From: Thiohalobacter thiocyanaticus
GTDB lineage: Bacteria > Pseudomonadota > Gammaproteobacteria > Thiohalobacterales > Thiohalobacteraceae
DNA: 64,000 nucleotides
Reading direction: 5' to 3'
Assembly: GCF_002356355.1 (NCBI RefSeq)
Contig: NZ_AP018052.1
Location: 2,418,001-2,482,000 of the forward strand
In this document: one piece after another, positions 27,808-37,250 of the stretch
Position numbering within the stretch: the stretch's first letter is position 1
Layout: every line of letters begins with the position of its first letter
Made by a program: the position numbers and the translations under genes
Notes under the pieces: model-generated
Seen by the model: the letters and a program-made list of their open reading frames with translations, nothing else
What the model was told of the DNA's origin: nothing
The model's database searches: none

Positions 27808-29042
27808 CCCCCCGGTACGGCCCCTGCGAGCAGCGCGTCCGCTGCCCGCCCTGTCCCCGGATCCAGCATCGCCTGCAGACGTGACAGGTTGATGTCCCAG
27901 TCGTAGCGGCGCCGGATCCAGTCGCGCGCAGCCGGCGCGGTCTGGCGTTCGCCCAGCAACTCCACCGCTGCGCTCACGAACTGCGCCTCGGTCTCGGCCC
28001 GGCGCAGGTCCGCGCCCACGGGATAATCGATGCCGTCCAGCGCCTGCGGGCTGGCGATCACCGGCCGGGCCATGGCCATGGCCTCGAGCACCTTGTTCTG
28101 CACCCCGCGGGCGATCCGCAGCGGCGCGACCGCGGCATGGGCATGCTCGAGATAGGGCCGGATGTCTTCCACCGCCCCGGTCACCCGCACCCCGGGCAGG
28201 CGCTCCAGCCGCCTGACCGCCTCGGTCGGCCGCGCGCCGACGATGGCGAACAGCGCATCCGGCACCTGCTCGCGCACGGCCGGGAAGATGTCGCTGGCAA
28301 ACCAGTTCACCGCATCGGCGTTGGCCCAGTAATCCATGGCGCCGGTGAACACCAGCACCCGGGCCCCGGGATCAAAGGGGCTGTCGATCTCCGGCCGCGG
28401 GGTGAAATAGCCCCAGTCCACGCCGTTGTCGTAATAGCCGATATTGCATGCGGCCGGCACCCGCTGGGCGAACAGGGCCGCCTCTTCGGCCGAGACGAAC
28501 ACGCTGGCGTCGAAGCACTGCGCGATGCGGCGCTCGTAGCGGTCCAGCCGGCGTCCCTCGCGCCGGTAGACCCAGCTCATGGGCCAGCGCTGGGCACGGC
28601 TGTACTGTTCCCACTTGTCCGAATCCACGTCCACGAAGTCGATCACCCGCCGCAGGCCGGTGAACTCATCAGCGTCAAGATACTGGGCCATGGAAGAGGA
28701 AAACACGAAGGCGGTCTCGATGCCCTGCTCCGCCACGCATTGCCGCACCCAGTCCGCCATGCGCGCATCGCGGTAGTACGGCAGCGTCAGCGGCGCACCG
28801 GTAAGCAGCCCGCGCAGGCTGCGCAGTCGTGCCCGACGCGGCGGCAGCGGCAGCAGCCGGCACTGGCGGCACCAGCGCTGCAGCGTTTCGGCATAGCGCC
28901 AGTCGCGCGGGTCGTCGACGAAGGCGCCCAGATAGACCTGATAGCGCTCGGCCAGATAACGCAGGACGTGATAGGACCGGATCTTGTCCCCCTTGTTCGG
29001 GGGGTAGGGAATGCGGTGAGCGAGATAGAGAATCCGTTCCAT
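27804..29042 (-). CDS. PEP-CTERM/exosortase-associated sugar transferase (stp1 type)
   Basis: I start it at the ATG at 29042, eight bases after the FemAB stop (412 residues); a longer frame overlaps the upstream gene. It opens ERILYLAHRIPYPPNKGDKIR, the hallmark of the XrtA stp1 glycosyltransferase subgroup. The donor domain contains VLVFTGAMDYWANADAV and GVQNKVLEAMAMARPVIA. It is placed immediately before the exosortase, as in other XrtA loci. Confidence 0.94.
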   Translation of the reverse strand: MERILYLAHRIPYPPNKGDKIRSYHVLRYLAERYQVYLGAFVDDPRDWRYAETLQRWCRQCRLLPLPPRRARLRSLRGLLTGAPLTLPYYRDARMADWVRQCVAEQGIETAFVFSSSMAQYLDADEFTGLRRVIDFVDVDSDKWEQYSRAQRWPMSWVYRREGRRLDRYERRIAQCFDASVFVSAEEAALFAQRVPAACNIGYYDNGVDWGYFTPRPEIDSPFDPGARVLVFTGAMDYWANADAVNWFASDIFPAVREQVPDALFAIVGARPTEAVRRLERLPGVRVTGAVEDIRPYLEHAHAAVAPLRIARGVQNKVLEAMAMARPVIASPQALDGIDYPVGADLRRAETEAQFVSAAVELLGERQTAPAARDWIRRRYDWDINLSRLQAMLDPGTGRAADALLAGAVPGG

Positions 29043-29050
29043 GAGACACA

Positions 29051-30097
29051 CTATCCCAGGTATTTGGCCAGATAGGGCCCGAGCGAACGGCTCAATCCCA
29101 GCGGCAGTTTCGACCACAGGTCGATGAACAGCTTGTATTTGGGGTTGGTCGGGCTGATGTTGGGCATGTCCGTGGCCCGGACCAGGTGGTATTCGTAATA
29201 CAGCGGCTCGGGCTCGAAGCCCCAGTTCTTCTTGAAACTGTAGGAACCGGTACCCTGCTTGCTGCGGCCGTAATCGAACAGACGCACGCCGCGCTCGCAG
29301 CTGCGGCGCATCAGTTCCCAGTACATGAAGTCGTTGCCCTTGAGCTGGCGGGCGCTGGCCTTGCCGCCGCCATAGTAGGGCAGCACCTGGTCGCGGAAAT
29401 AGAAGCTCATCACCGCGGCCACGGTCTCGCCGTCCTTGAGCACGGTCAGTATCTCGCAGTCGTCGCCGAATTCCTGCTTGAGATTCTCGAAGAAGCTGCG
29501 GGGAAACACCGGCGTGCCCAGGTTGCGCACGCTCTCGGAGTAGGCGTCGTAGAGCCGCTCCACGTCGGCGTCGATCTCGCTGACCAGACCGGCCTGGATG
29601 CCCTTGCGCACCATGGCGCGCTGCTTGCGTGGAATCGCCTGCAGGTTCACCTCCGGATCCGGATCCAGCGGCTTGCGGAAGGTGACATACAGATCCTTGG
29701 TCGGCCAGTCGCTGCAGGTCGCGCGCGGGTGGCGCAGTTCCAGGAAATCGACCTGCAGGCGTTCCGCCCGCTCGACCGCCGCCGCGATCAGGGCCTGGCG
29801 CGCGGCTTCATCCGCGGCGGCCACCCCACCATAGACGCAGAAGGGGGTGCTGACCAGCGAATTGCCGAACAACAGGCTCTTCAGCTGCCCCAGCGGCAGC
29901 ACGCCCTGGATGTCGCCGTCGCGCTCGGCGTAGAGGCAGGTCATGGGGTGGCCGTAGGTGCGCTCGATGACGCGCTTCCAGCCGGCGCGATGAAAGAAGG
30001 TGGCCTCGGGACACTGCTGCACGAAGGCGTCCCAGCGCCCGGCGCTGGCGTCATCCAGTTCGCGGATCTGTACGGTGTCGCTCACGGCGCGTTCCAT
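29051..30097 (-). CDS. FemAB-like XrtA/PEP-CTERM-associated protein
   Basis: The ATG at 30097 has a GAGG upstream and gives 348 residues; a GTG at 30085 overlapping the deacetylase stop is an alternative. The protein has the double-GNAT FemAB architecture, with ATFFHRAGWKRVIERTYGHP near the start and KGNDFMYWELMRRSCERG plus FDYGRSKQGTGSYSFKKNWG in the second half. FemAB proteins transfer aminoacyl groups from aminoacyl-tRNA to glycans or peptides. Here an amino-acid substitution on the exopolysaccharide is likely but unproven. Confidence 0.92.
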   Translation of the reverse strand: MERAVSDTVQIRELDDASAGRWDAFVQQCPEATFFHRAGWKRVIERTYGHPMTCLYAERDGDIQGVLPLGQLKSLLFGNSLVSTPFCVYGGVAAADEAARQALIAAAVERAERLQVDFLELRHPRATCSDWPTKDLYVTFRKPLDPDPEVNLQAIPRKQRAMVRKGIQAGLVSEIDADVERLYDAYSESVRNLGTPVFPRSFFENLKQEFGDDCEILTVLKDGETVAAVMSFYFRDQVLPYYGGGKASARQLKGNDFMYWELMRRSCERGVRLFDYGRSKQGTGSYSFKKNWGFEPEPLYYEYHLVRATDMPNISPTNPKYKLFIDLWSKLPLGLSRSLGPYLAKYLG

Positions 30098-30957
30098 GCG
30101 GGGAACCTCGCTGCCGGGGTGAAGGTCTCGTCCATGCGCTGCCAGGCGAAATCCGTCAGCAGCCGTTGCAAGCGCGCCTCCATGCGCCGCAGATTGAGAT
30201 AGTGCCGGAACCGGGTCCGTGCATTCAGCCCCGGCTGACGCGGCTGGTCCGGGTCGATCTCCCAGGGATGGAAATAGAACACGCACGGCTGACCGTCATC
30301 CTGATTGACCCGGCGCATGGCCCAGCGCGAGATCCGGTAGGGCAGCAGCCGGAAATAGCCGCCGCCACCGCAGGGCAGGTTGCGCGCGCCCAGACGCAGG
30401 GTGGTGACGGGCACCTCGACGAAGTCGCCGCCGTTGACCCGGAAGGCGAAGCGCGGCGCCTCGGGCATGCCGTAGAGGTCATGGTTGATGGGGTAGATGC
30501 TGGAGCTGTAGCGGTAGCCTTCCTCCTCCAGTACCGCCAGGGCCCAGAGGTTGTCGCGGCCGATGGAATAGCTGGCGGCGCGGTAACCGGTCACCGGCAC
30601 GCCGGCGATGTCCTCCAGCAGCGCCTTGGTCCGGCGCACGTCGGCGCGGAAATCCTCCGGTCCCTGCTGGGTCACCCGGGTGTGCTGGAAGCCGTGGCTG
30701 GCCACTTCGTGGCCCTCGGCCACCATGCGCCGGATCAGCTGCGGATGGCGCTCGGCCACCCAGCCCAGGGTGAAGAAGGTGGCGCGCACCCCGGCCCGGC
30801 CGAACAGGTCCAGGATGCGCGCGGTGTTGCGTTCGACCCGGCGCGGCAACTGCTCCCAGTCGTCGCGGCGGATGAAGGGCTCGAAGGCCGAGACCTGGAA
30901 GTAGTCCTCCACGTCCACGGTCATGGCGTTGGCACAGGCAGAGCGAACAGTACTCAT
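30082..30957 (-). CDS. XrtA-associated polysaccharide deacetylase
   Basis: The 291-residue protein has the NodB-type fold: the catalytic Asp motif MTVDVEDYFQVSAFE (near residue 13) and the metal-binding HEVASHGFQHTRVT (about residues 83-96). This XrtA-linked subgroup removes N-acetyl groups, probably from GlcNAc or ManNAc residues of the repeat unit or polymer. No signal peptide is seen, so it may act in the cytosol on lipid-linked intermediates. It overlaps both wecB (four bases) and the FemAB gene. Confidence 0.94.
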   Translation of the reverse strand: MSTVRSACANAMTVDVEDYFQVSAFEPFIRRDDWEQLPRRVERNTARILDLFGRAGVRATFFTLGWVAERHPQLIRRMVAEGHEVASHGFQHTRVTQQGPEDFRADVRRTKALLEDIAGVPVTGYRAASYSIGRDNLWALAVLEEEGYRYSSSIYPINHDLYGMPEAPRFAFRVNGGDFVEVPVTTLRLGARNLPCGGGGYFRLLPYRISRWAMRRVNQDDGQPCVFYFHPWEIDPDQPRQPGLNARTRFRHYLNLRRMEARLQRLLTDFAWQRMDETFTPAARFPAWNAP

Positions 30958-32111
30958 GAAACGGCCCTGGCGGCCTCCCGTCGGTCGTGCCAGTCGAGGA
31001 TGATCTGCTTGATGCGCTGGGCCGCCTTACCGTCCCACAACTCGGGCACCCGGCCGCGCTTGCCGCCGGTGGCCAGCGTCTCCTCGACCACGGCGCGAAT
31101 GCGCGCCACATCGGTGCCGACGATGGTGTTGGTGCCCTGGCTGACCGTGATGGGCCGCTCGGTGTTCTCGCGCAGGGTGATGCAGGGCACGCCCAGGGCG
31201 GTGGTTTCCTCCTGCAGGCCGCCGGAATCGGTCAGGACCAGGCGGGCACGGGACATCAGCCCCAGCAGTTCCAGGTAGCCCAGCGGCTCCAGGGTCAGGA
31301 TGTCCGGGGTCTCGAGCAGTTCCATCAGGCCCATATCGCGGGCGCGGGCACGGGTGCGCGGATGCATGGGGAAGACGATGGGCGTGCGCGTACTGAGCTC
31401 ACGGATCACCCCCAGCAGACGTCTGAGCACGACCGGTTCATCGACATTGGAGGGCCGGTGCAGGGTGAGTACGCCGAACCCGCGGCCATCCTGCAGAAAG
31501 CCCATGCCGCCGGCACGTTCCAGGGTCTGTTCGGCCGGCACTGCCCGGGACAGATGCCCCAGCAGGGTATCGATCATCACATTGCCGACGAAATGGATGC
31601 GCTCGTCGGCAATGCCCTCGCGCCGCAGGTTGTCGCGGGCGCCGGCCTCGGTCAGGAACAGCAGTTCGGAGAGTTGATCGGTCAGTACGCGGTTGATCTC
31701 TTCCGGCATGCCGCGGTCATAGCTGCGCAGCCCGGCCTCGACATGGATCACCGGCACGCCCTGCTTGGCCGCCACCAGGGCGCAGGCGATGGTGGAGTTC
31801 ACATCGCCGACCACCAGCACGGCGTCCGGCGCCTCGGCCTCCAGCACCGGCTCGAAGCGGCGCATGATCTCGGCGGTCTGCTGGCTGTGGCTGCCGGAGC
31901 CGACCCCCAGGTCGATGTCCGGCTCCGGGATGCCGAGCTGATCGAAGAAGGCGGTCTTCATGGCGGCATCGTAATGCTGGCCGGTATGCACCAGGGTGGC
32001 GGTGAGCGGCTGCGGACCGCTGCGGAAAGCCGCCATCAGGGGCGCGATCTTCATGAAATTGGGTCGGGCACCGACGACACACAGCAGTTTGGGACGGGCG
32101 TTGGCACTCAT
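30954..32111 (-). CDS. wecB: UDP-N-acetylglucosamine 2-epimerase (non-hydrolysing)
   Basis: The 385-residue enzyme has the family start LLCVVGARPNFMKIAPL and the active-site blocks LVVGDVNSTIACALVA, HVEAGLRSYDRGMPEEINR and LTDSGGLQEETTALGVPC. It converts UDP-GlcNAc to UDP-ManNAc in the cytosol, so ManNAc or its uronate is a likely component of the polymer. A UDP-HexNAc dehydrogenase that could oxidise the product is encoded, but broken, at 55897-57174. Confidence 0.96.
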   Translation of the reverse strand: MSANARPKLLCVVGARPNFMKIAPLMAAFRSGPQPLTATLVHTGQHYDAAMKTAFFDQLGIPEPDIDLGVGSGSHSQQTAEIMRRFEPVLEAEAPDAVLVVGDVNSTIACALVAAKQGVPVIHVEAGLRSYDRGMPEEINRVLTDQLSELLFLTEAGARDNLRREGIADERIHFVGNVMIDTLLGHLSRAVPAEQTLERAGGMGFLQDGRGFGVLTLHRPSNVDEPVVLRRLLGVIRELSTRTPIVFPMHPRTRARARDMGLMELLETPDILTLEPLGYLELLGLMSRARLVLTDSGGLQEETTALGVPCITLRENTERPITVSQGTNTIVGTDVARIRAVVEETLATGGKRGRVPELWDGKAAQRIKQIILDWHDRREAARAVS

Positions 32112-32151
32112 GGATGCAGGACCTGTCAGTGGCGGATGAACGACGCAGGGA

Positions 32152-33231
32152 TCAGGCCTTGTCGGCCTTCTTCAACTGTTCCAGGGCCTCGGAATAATCG
32201 ACGTCGTCGCCGGAGAGCATGGCCATCATGATCAGTTTCTGCATCCGGTCGCGGTCCTTGCGTACCCGTTCCTCCAGCGCCTCGACCTTCTTCTCCAGCG
32301 CGATCAGGCGCCGCTCGGTGTCGGTGACCGTGTTGCTGGGACGGTCGGCTTCCGGGGCGGGCTCCGCCAGCCGGTTGTGCGGGGCCGGCTGGGCGGTGCG
32401 GGCGATGCGGTCAAGGTCCGGAGTTTCCTGGCGCTGCTCCTCGACCACGAACTGGACCGTATCGGCATTGAACTCGTGGATCTCCTCCAGACAACCGTAG
32501 AGGAACAGGCGGTCGCAGAGGTTGTTGATGCGCCGGGGCACGCCATCGCTGAATTCATGAATGGCGGCGAAGGCGGGCTCGGTGATGACCGGATCGTCCT
32601 GCCAGCCGACCAGCCGCAGCCGGTGCTTGACGTAGTCGATGGTCTCCTCCTGCTCCAGCGGCCCGAGGTGATAGGAGGCGATCACGCGCTGGCGGAACTG
32701 CTCCATGCCGGGCGACTGCAGGGTGTACTGGAACTCGCCCTGTCCGAGCAGGAAGCTCTGCAGCAGCGCCTTCTCGCCGACCTGGAAGTTGGACAGCATG
32801 CGCAACTCCTCCAGCGAGCGCGCCGGCAGGTTCTGCGACTCGTCCACCAGCAGCAGCAGCCGCTTGCCCTCGCGGGCGCGGGCGGTCATGAAGGTCTCCA
32901 GATTGCGCAGCACCTGGGCCTTGTCCGCACCCTGGCTCTGCAGGCCGAAGGCGGTGGCCACCGCGCGCACCAGGTCGTCGGATTCCAGCTGGGTGGTGAC
33001 GATCTGGGCGGCGATGATGTTTTCCTGCTGCAGGCTGTTGAGCAGGGCGCGCGCCAGCGTGGTCTTGCCGGTGCCGATGTCGCCGGTGATGATGATGAAG
33101 CCCTCACCCAGCTGCAGTCCGTAGCGCAGGTAGGCCAGCGCCTTGGAATGGCCCCGGCTCTGAAACAGGAAGCGCGGATCCGGACTCAGCCGGAAGGGCT
33201 TGGATTTCAGATTGTAGAAGCGCTCGTACAT
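32152..33231 (-). CDS. XrtA/PEP-CTERM-associated ExeA-like ATPase
   Basis: The start at 33231 (MYERFYNLKSKPFRLSPDP) shares one base with the stop of the upstream outer-membrane protein gene. The 359-residue product is an AAA+ ATPase like GspA/ExeA, with Walker A GDIGTGKTT (near 48), Walker B LLLLVDESQNL and an arginine-rich sensor region. The end (about 285-350) is a predicted coiled coil. ExeA-type ATPases act with envelope assembly machines; here it probably serves polymer export or cell-wall passage. Confidence 0.93.
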   Translation of the reverse strand: MYERFYNLKSKPFRLSPDPRFLFQSRGHSKALAYLRYGLQLGEGFIIITGDIGTGKTTLARALLNSLQQENIIAAQIVTTQLESDDLVRAVATAFGLQSQGADKAQVLRNLETFMTARAREGKRLLLLVDESQNLPARSLEELRMLSNFQVGEKALLQSFLLGQGEFQYTLQSPGMEQFRQRVIASYHLGPLEQEETIDYVKHRLRLVGWQDDPVITEPAFAAIHEFSDGVPRRINNLCDRLFLYGCLEEIHEFNADTVQFVVEEQRQETPDLDRIARTAQPAPHNRLAEPAPEADRPSNTVTDTERRLIALEKKVEALEERVRKDRDRMQKLIMMAMLSGDDVDYSEALEQLKKADKA

Positions 33232-34778
33232 CAGAACTCCATCCGCACTCTGGCGGTGATGCGGTTTTCCTCGTACTCGTTGGCGGCGCGATCCGACTCC
33301 TGCTCGGTGCGCCGCAGTTCCAGCGAGCCCCGGGCCCGGGGCGTGAAGTCGTGTTCCACCGACCACTGGGCGAACCAGAGCCGGTCGTCCTGGGTGCCGC
33401 TGGCGCGCAGGGTGTTGACCAGACCGCCGCGCAGGATGAAATCGGTGGTGCCGTCATAGGCCCAGCGCCAGGCGGCGTCGCCGCCGTTGACCCGCTCGGT
33501 GGTGCGGCTGGTCAGGAACAGCCGACGTTCGTTGAAGATGCGGCCGGTGAAGGTGCTGCGGCCGGTGTCGTAGCTGGCGGTGCCGCTGGCGCGTTTACGT
33601 TCGATGATCTCGTCGGTCAACACCAGCACGTCGACGGGAAGGAAAAACGATCCTGGCTGCGGCTGGTCGAAACTCACCTCGCCGGTGAAGAGATCCAGGT
33701 AGCCCCGCTCCAGTTCCGCCTGCTGCACCGTGGTGGTGTCCTCGTTATAGGTGGCGCTCAGGGTCAGCGCCGGCCCGCGGTGGCGGATACGCGCATCCCA
33801 GGCCGCGCCCAGAAGGGTGCCGACGTCGCGGTCGTAATAGGTGATCTCCACATCGGTGCGGCGGGTGGGGTTGAGCCGCAGGGTGGCGGTCTTGTACTCC
33901 TCGCCGTACAGGGCCTCCATGGCGTAGTAACGGCTGGGACGCCACAGGGCACCGCCGGCGACATAGCTGCCGTTCTCCACCTGGCGGGAACTGGGATAAT
34001 CGTTGTCCTCGTTGCCGGCGCGGGCCAGCAGCCGGAAGCTGTCGGTCAGCCGGTAGGCGACATCGGCACGGGTGGACTCGAAGCTGGCGTTGGGTGCACT
34101 GCTGCGGCTGATGCGGTTGCGGTTGTGGTTCAGGGACCAGGTCACCACGCGCCAGAACCGGCCGCTGGCCAGGTTGATATCGGCGCCGTCGGCGCTGGAG
34201 TCGGAGGCGCCGCCGCTCTCATAGCGGATCTCGTCGCGGGTATAGCGGGCCAGGACTTCCACCTGGCCGCCGAAATCGTGCACCAGATAGGGACTGATGC
34301 GCAGGGTGCCGACATCGTCCAGATCGCCGGCGCCGGTCACCGTGTCCAGCGACAGGCGTCCGGACTGGTTGGTGTTGCGCTGGGTGTAGGTGGCCAGGGT
34401 ATCCAGATAGAACCAGTCCGGCTTGAGCTCGAACTGGCCGGCCCCGAACAGCTTGTGATTGATGTCGTTACTGGAACTGGTATCGGCGAACAACAGCCCC
34501 TGCAGCTCGTAATCGAATTCCACCCGGGAGCGGCCGCCCTGCTTGCTGAGGTTCACCCCGGGGCTGACCTCGGTCACCAGGTCGGCGTCGCCGTCCGGTT
34601 CCAGTTCGATGTTATCGGTGAAGGTCTCGCTCAGGGTCAGGCGCGGCGTCACCTGCCAGCCCTGCGCCAACTCCTCCTCCTCGGCCAGAACCGCCGGACT
34701 GAGCAGGAGCGAGACCAGGGCCGGAACCAGCACGTATCCCTGTGGACGTTTGTTCTTATTGGCCGTATCCATAACCAT
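33231..34778 (-). CDS. PEP-CTERM/exosortase system outer-membrane beta-barrel protein
   Basis: The 515-residue protein has a signal peptide (YVLVPALVSLLLSPAVLA, cleaved near residue 32), and the mature part is made of alternating beta strands ending in RVRMEF with a terminal Phe, as in outer-membrane barrels. It belongs to the conserved XrtA-locus outer-membrane family of unknown precise role; it may form the export pore. Its start codon lies inside the Tyr-Gly-rich end of the tyrosine kinase gene, so the two overlap by 23 bases. Confidence 0.9.
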   Translation of the reverse strand: MVMDTANKNKRPQGYVLVPALVSLLLSPAVLAEEEELAQGWQVTPRLTLSETFTDNIELEPDGDADLVTEVSPGVNLSKQGGRSRVEFDYELQGLLFADTSSSNDINHKLFGAGQFELKPDWFYLDTLATYTQRNTNQSGRLSLDTVTGAGDLDDVGTLRISPYLVHDFGGQVEVLARYTRDEIRYESGGASDSSADGADINLASGRFWRVVTWSLNHNRNRISRSSAPNASFESTRADVAYRLTDSFRLLARAGNEDNDYPSSRQVENGSYVAGGALWRPSRYYAMEALYGEEYKTATLRLNPTRRTDVEITYYDRDVGTLLGAAWDARIRHRGPALTLSATYNEDTTTVQQAELERGYLDLFTGEVSFDQPQPGSFFLPVDVLVLTDEIIERKRASGTASYDTGRSTFTGRIFNERRLFLTSRTTERVNGGDAAWRWAYDGTTDFILRGGLVNTLRASGTQDDRLWFAQWSVEHDFTPRARGSLELRRTEQESDRAANEYEENRITARVRMEF

Positions 34779-35670
34779 AACCGTAGTAGTCCCCTCCGAA
34801 TGTGCGGTGGCTCTTGTTCAATACCAGGCCGACGATCTCGGAGTCATTCAGCATGCCCAGGGCCTCGGTGACGATGCGCTGCGGCGTCCTGGATTCCTCG
34901 ACCACCACCAGGATCTGCCCCATCAGCCCGGCCAGCACCCGGGCCTCGCTGGTCAGCATCAGCGGCGGTGAATCGAAGATGATGACCCGGTCCGGATAGC
35001 GCAATGACAACTCGTCGGCCAACCGGCGCATGTTGCTGCTACCGAGCAGTTCGGTCGAATGGGTGTGACGCTTGCCCGCCGGCAGCAGGCTCAGGCTGGG
35101 CACATTGGTGCGCAGCAGGGCATCCTGCACCCGGCACTCACCGAGCAGCACGTCGGTCAGGCCCTGACGGGCCGACACCCCCAGGCGCGAGGTCACTTCC
35201 GGCTTGGCGATATCGGCATCCACCAGCAGCACCGTCTTGTCCATCTCCATGGCGATGCTCATGGCCAGGTTGATGGCGGTGAAGGTCTTGCCCTCGCCGG
35301 CCACCGAACTGGTGACCATCACCAGGTTGGGATGCTCGACCTGAGAGGCCGACTCCCCCATCACATGGGCCAGGACCGGGCGCTTGATGCGCCGGAATTC
35401 CTCGGCCATGTAGTTATCCTTGGGATCGGCGCTGGGATCGAGGATACCATGCGCATAGAGGGCATCGATCCGGATCTGGGCATCCGGGTCGCGGGTATCG
35501 TTGAAACCGGGCGCCTCCGCAGCCGGCTGTGCGTAATCCTGGTGCGGGGTCGATCGGCGCGACTCCCGGGGCGCAGGTTCTGGCGCGGCTGCGGTGTCTT
35601 CGATCAGCTCGGGGGTATCGACCTTCTCCGCACCGCCCAGCTTCTCCATCGCCTTTTCGATTATGCTCAT
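34756..35670 (-). CDS. Exopolysaccharide tyrosine autokinase (CpsD/CapB-like)
   Basis: The 304-residue protein has Walker A VTSSVAGEGKTFTAI (near 124), Walker A' VLLVDADIAKP and Walker B IIFDSPP. The C-terminus is a tyrosine cluster (DYYGYGYGYGQ), the usual autophosphorylation site. It is the cytosolic kinase partner of the chain-length protein encoded just upstream and controls polymer length by cycles of phosphorylation. A matching phosphatase is not seen in the window. Confidence 0.95.
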   Translation of the reverse strand: MSIIEKAMEKLGGAEKVDTPELIEDTAAAPEPAPRESRRSTPHQDYAQPAAEAPGFNDTRDPDAQIRIDALYAHGILDPSADPKDNYMAEEFRRIKRPVLAHVMGESASQVEHPNLVMVTSSVAGEGKTFTAINLAMSIAMEMDKTVLLVDADIAKPEVTSRLGVSARQGLTDVLLGECRVQDALLRTNVPSLSLLPAGKRHTHSTELLGSSNMRRLADELSLRYPDRVIIFDSPPLMLTSEARVLAGLMGQILVVVEESRTPQRIVTEALGMLNDSEIVGLVLNKSHRTFGGDYYGYGYGYGQ

Positions 35671-35683
35671 GCGGCTCTCCCCG

Positions 35684-37228
35684 TCAGGCCCGCAACAGGT
35701 TCAGGTTCAGTATCTCGGCGGTGACCACCAGACCGTACAGGCACAGGAGGCCCACGGTGGCCATGGCCAGTCCGGCCAGGGCCAGCCGGCGTTTCTTCAG
35801 ATAGTCGTCGGTGTAGATCATGCACACGCTGCCGAACACCGGATGGCCGGTGAGTTCCTTGAGCAGGCGGGCATCCTCGAAGGTCGGGCGGATCTGATAC
35901 AGGAGAAAGCCGATCCCGCCCCCGACGCCGAAGGCCAGGCCCAGCACGATCGACATGAACATCACGCGCGGCGGGCCGGAGGGCTCGATCGGCACCCGCG
36001 GCGGATCCACCACCCGGAACTTGACGTCATCGGCCGAGATGTCGGCCTGCTTGGACAGCTTGGCCGCCTCGCGCCGCTCCAGCAGTTCCTCGTAGTTTGC
36101 CTTGTTGACGTTGTAATCCCGGTTCAGGCGAGCCAGTTCGGCCTCGACCTGGGGAATGGTGTTGATCATTTCCCGGAGTTTGGCCACGCGCTCCTCGTAC
36201 TCGTTCACCCGTACCTGCAGTCCGGCGATCTGGGACTCGGTCTCGCCGATCATGATCTTGAGCTGCTGGTAGACGGGATTGGCCTGCTGACCGCTGTCGG
36301 CCGAAGGCGGCTTGATCTGCGCGCGCTCCCGTTCCAGCTTGCGGATCAGGCCCTGGATCTCGATGACATCCGGGTGCTTGTTGGTATAGCGCAGCAGCAG
36401 GTCGTCGAGTTGCTGCTCCAGCGACCGGATGCGCGCATCCAGCGCCGCCCGTTCCGGCGACTCGCCGGCGCCGTACAGGGTGAACTCACTGGTCTGTTCC
36501 TCGAAGTCCTGCAGCTGGCGCTGCTGGGCGGCCAGGCGGTTCTCCAGTTCGCGCAACTGCAGCTGGGCGTTCTGCTGTTCGGCCAGCGCCGACTCCAGGC
36601 GCTTGTAATAGTCCTCGCCCTCCCCCGGCATCATACCGACGTGCTCACGCTTGAACTCGGCCAGCCGGTCCTCGGCCTCGCGCAGGCGCGACTCGTACTC
36701 CGCGATCTGGCGGTCGAGAAAATCCTGCGCGGCATCGGTATCGGCCCGGCTCTGGCCCAGGGTATTCTCCACGAAGATGGTCAGCAGCGACTGCACCACC
36801 CGTTTGGCCAGGTTGCGGTCACTGTCGGTGTAGGAAATGGTGTAGAGGTTTTCGTTGCGTGTGCTCTCGATGCGGATCTTGCTGCGCAGGCCCGAGATGA
36901 GGTCCTCCATCTGCTTCGGATTCTCGGCGCGCAGATCCAGATCGGTCATGCGCGCCAGCTGCTCGAGGTTGGGATTGCTGAGCAGGGTGCGGGTGATCAG
37001 CCCCACCTGCTCGACAGCGCCGGAATCGACGGCCAGGCCGCGCAGCAGCGGCCGCAGCATGGACTGGGTGTCCACATGCACCCGCGCCGAGGCCTGGTAG
37101 ACGTCCGGCATGCGCAGCACCGCCGCCCAGCCTATGATGCAGACCAGCCAGGTCACGGCCATCATCATCCAGCGGTAACGCCACATACCGCGCGCATAAC
37201 GGATCAGCTGATCGAGCAGCTCCTGCAT
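35684..37228 (-). CDS. Wzz-type chain-length determinant, XrtA locus subfamily
   Basis: The 514-residue protein has one membrane helix near each end (residues 20-38 and 430-450 or so), with a long periplasmic coiled coil between them (roughly 180-400), the standard layout of polysaccharide co-polymerases. A third hydrophobic stretch lies at 480-505. It sets polymer length together with the tyrosine kinase 13 bases downstream and the Wza-like exporter upstream. Confidence 0.95.
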   Translation of the reverse strand: MQELLDQLIRYARGMWRYRWMMMAVTWLVCIIGWAAVLRMPDVYQASARVHVDTQSMLRPLLRGLAVDSGAVEQVGLITRTLLSNPNLEQLARMTDLDLRAENPKQMEDLISGLRSKIRIESTRNENLYTISYTDSDRNLAKRVVQSLLTIFVENTLGQSRADTDAAQDFLDRQIAEYESRLREAEDRLAEFKREHVGMMPGEGEDYYKRLESALAEQQNAQLQLRELENRLAAQQRQLQDFEEQTSEFTLYGAGESPERAALDARIRSLEQQLDDLLLRYTNKHPDVIEIQGLIRKLERERAQIKPPSADSGQQANPVYQQLKIMIGETESQIAGLQVRVNEYEERVAKLREMINTIPQVEAELARLNRDYNVNKANYEELLERREAAKLSKQADISADDVKFRVVDPPRVPIEPSGPPRVMFMSIVLGLAFGVGGGIGFLLYQIRPTFEDARLLKELTGHPVFGSVCMIYTDDYLKKRRLALAGLAMATVGLLCLYGLVVTAEILNLNLLRA

Positions 37229-37250
37229 GATTGCGACCTTCTCTCTCGGC

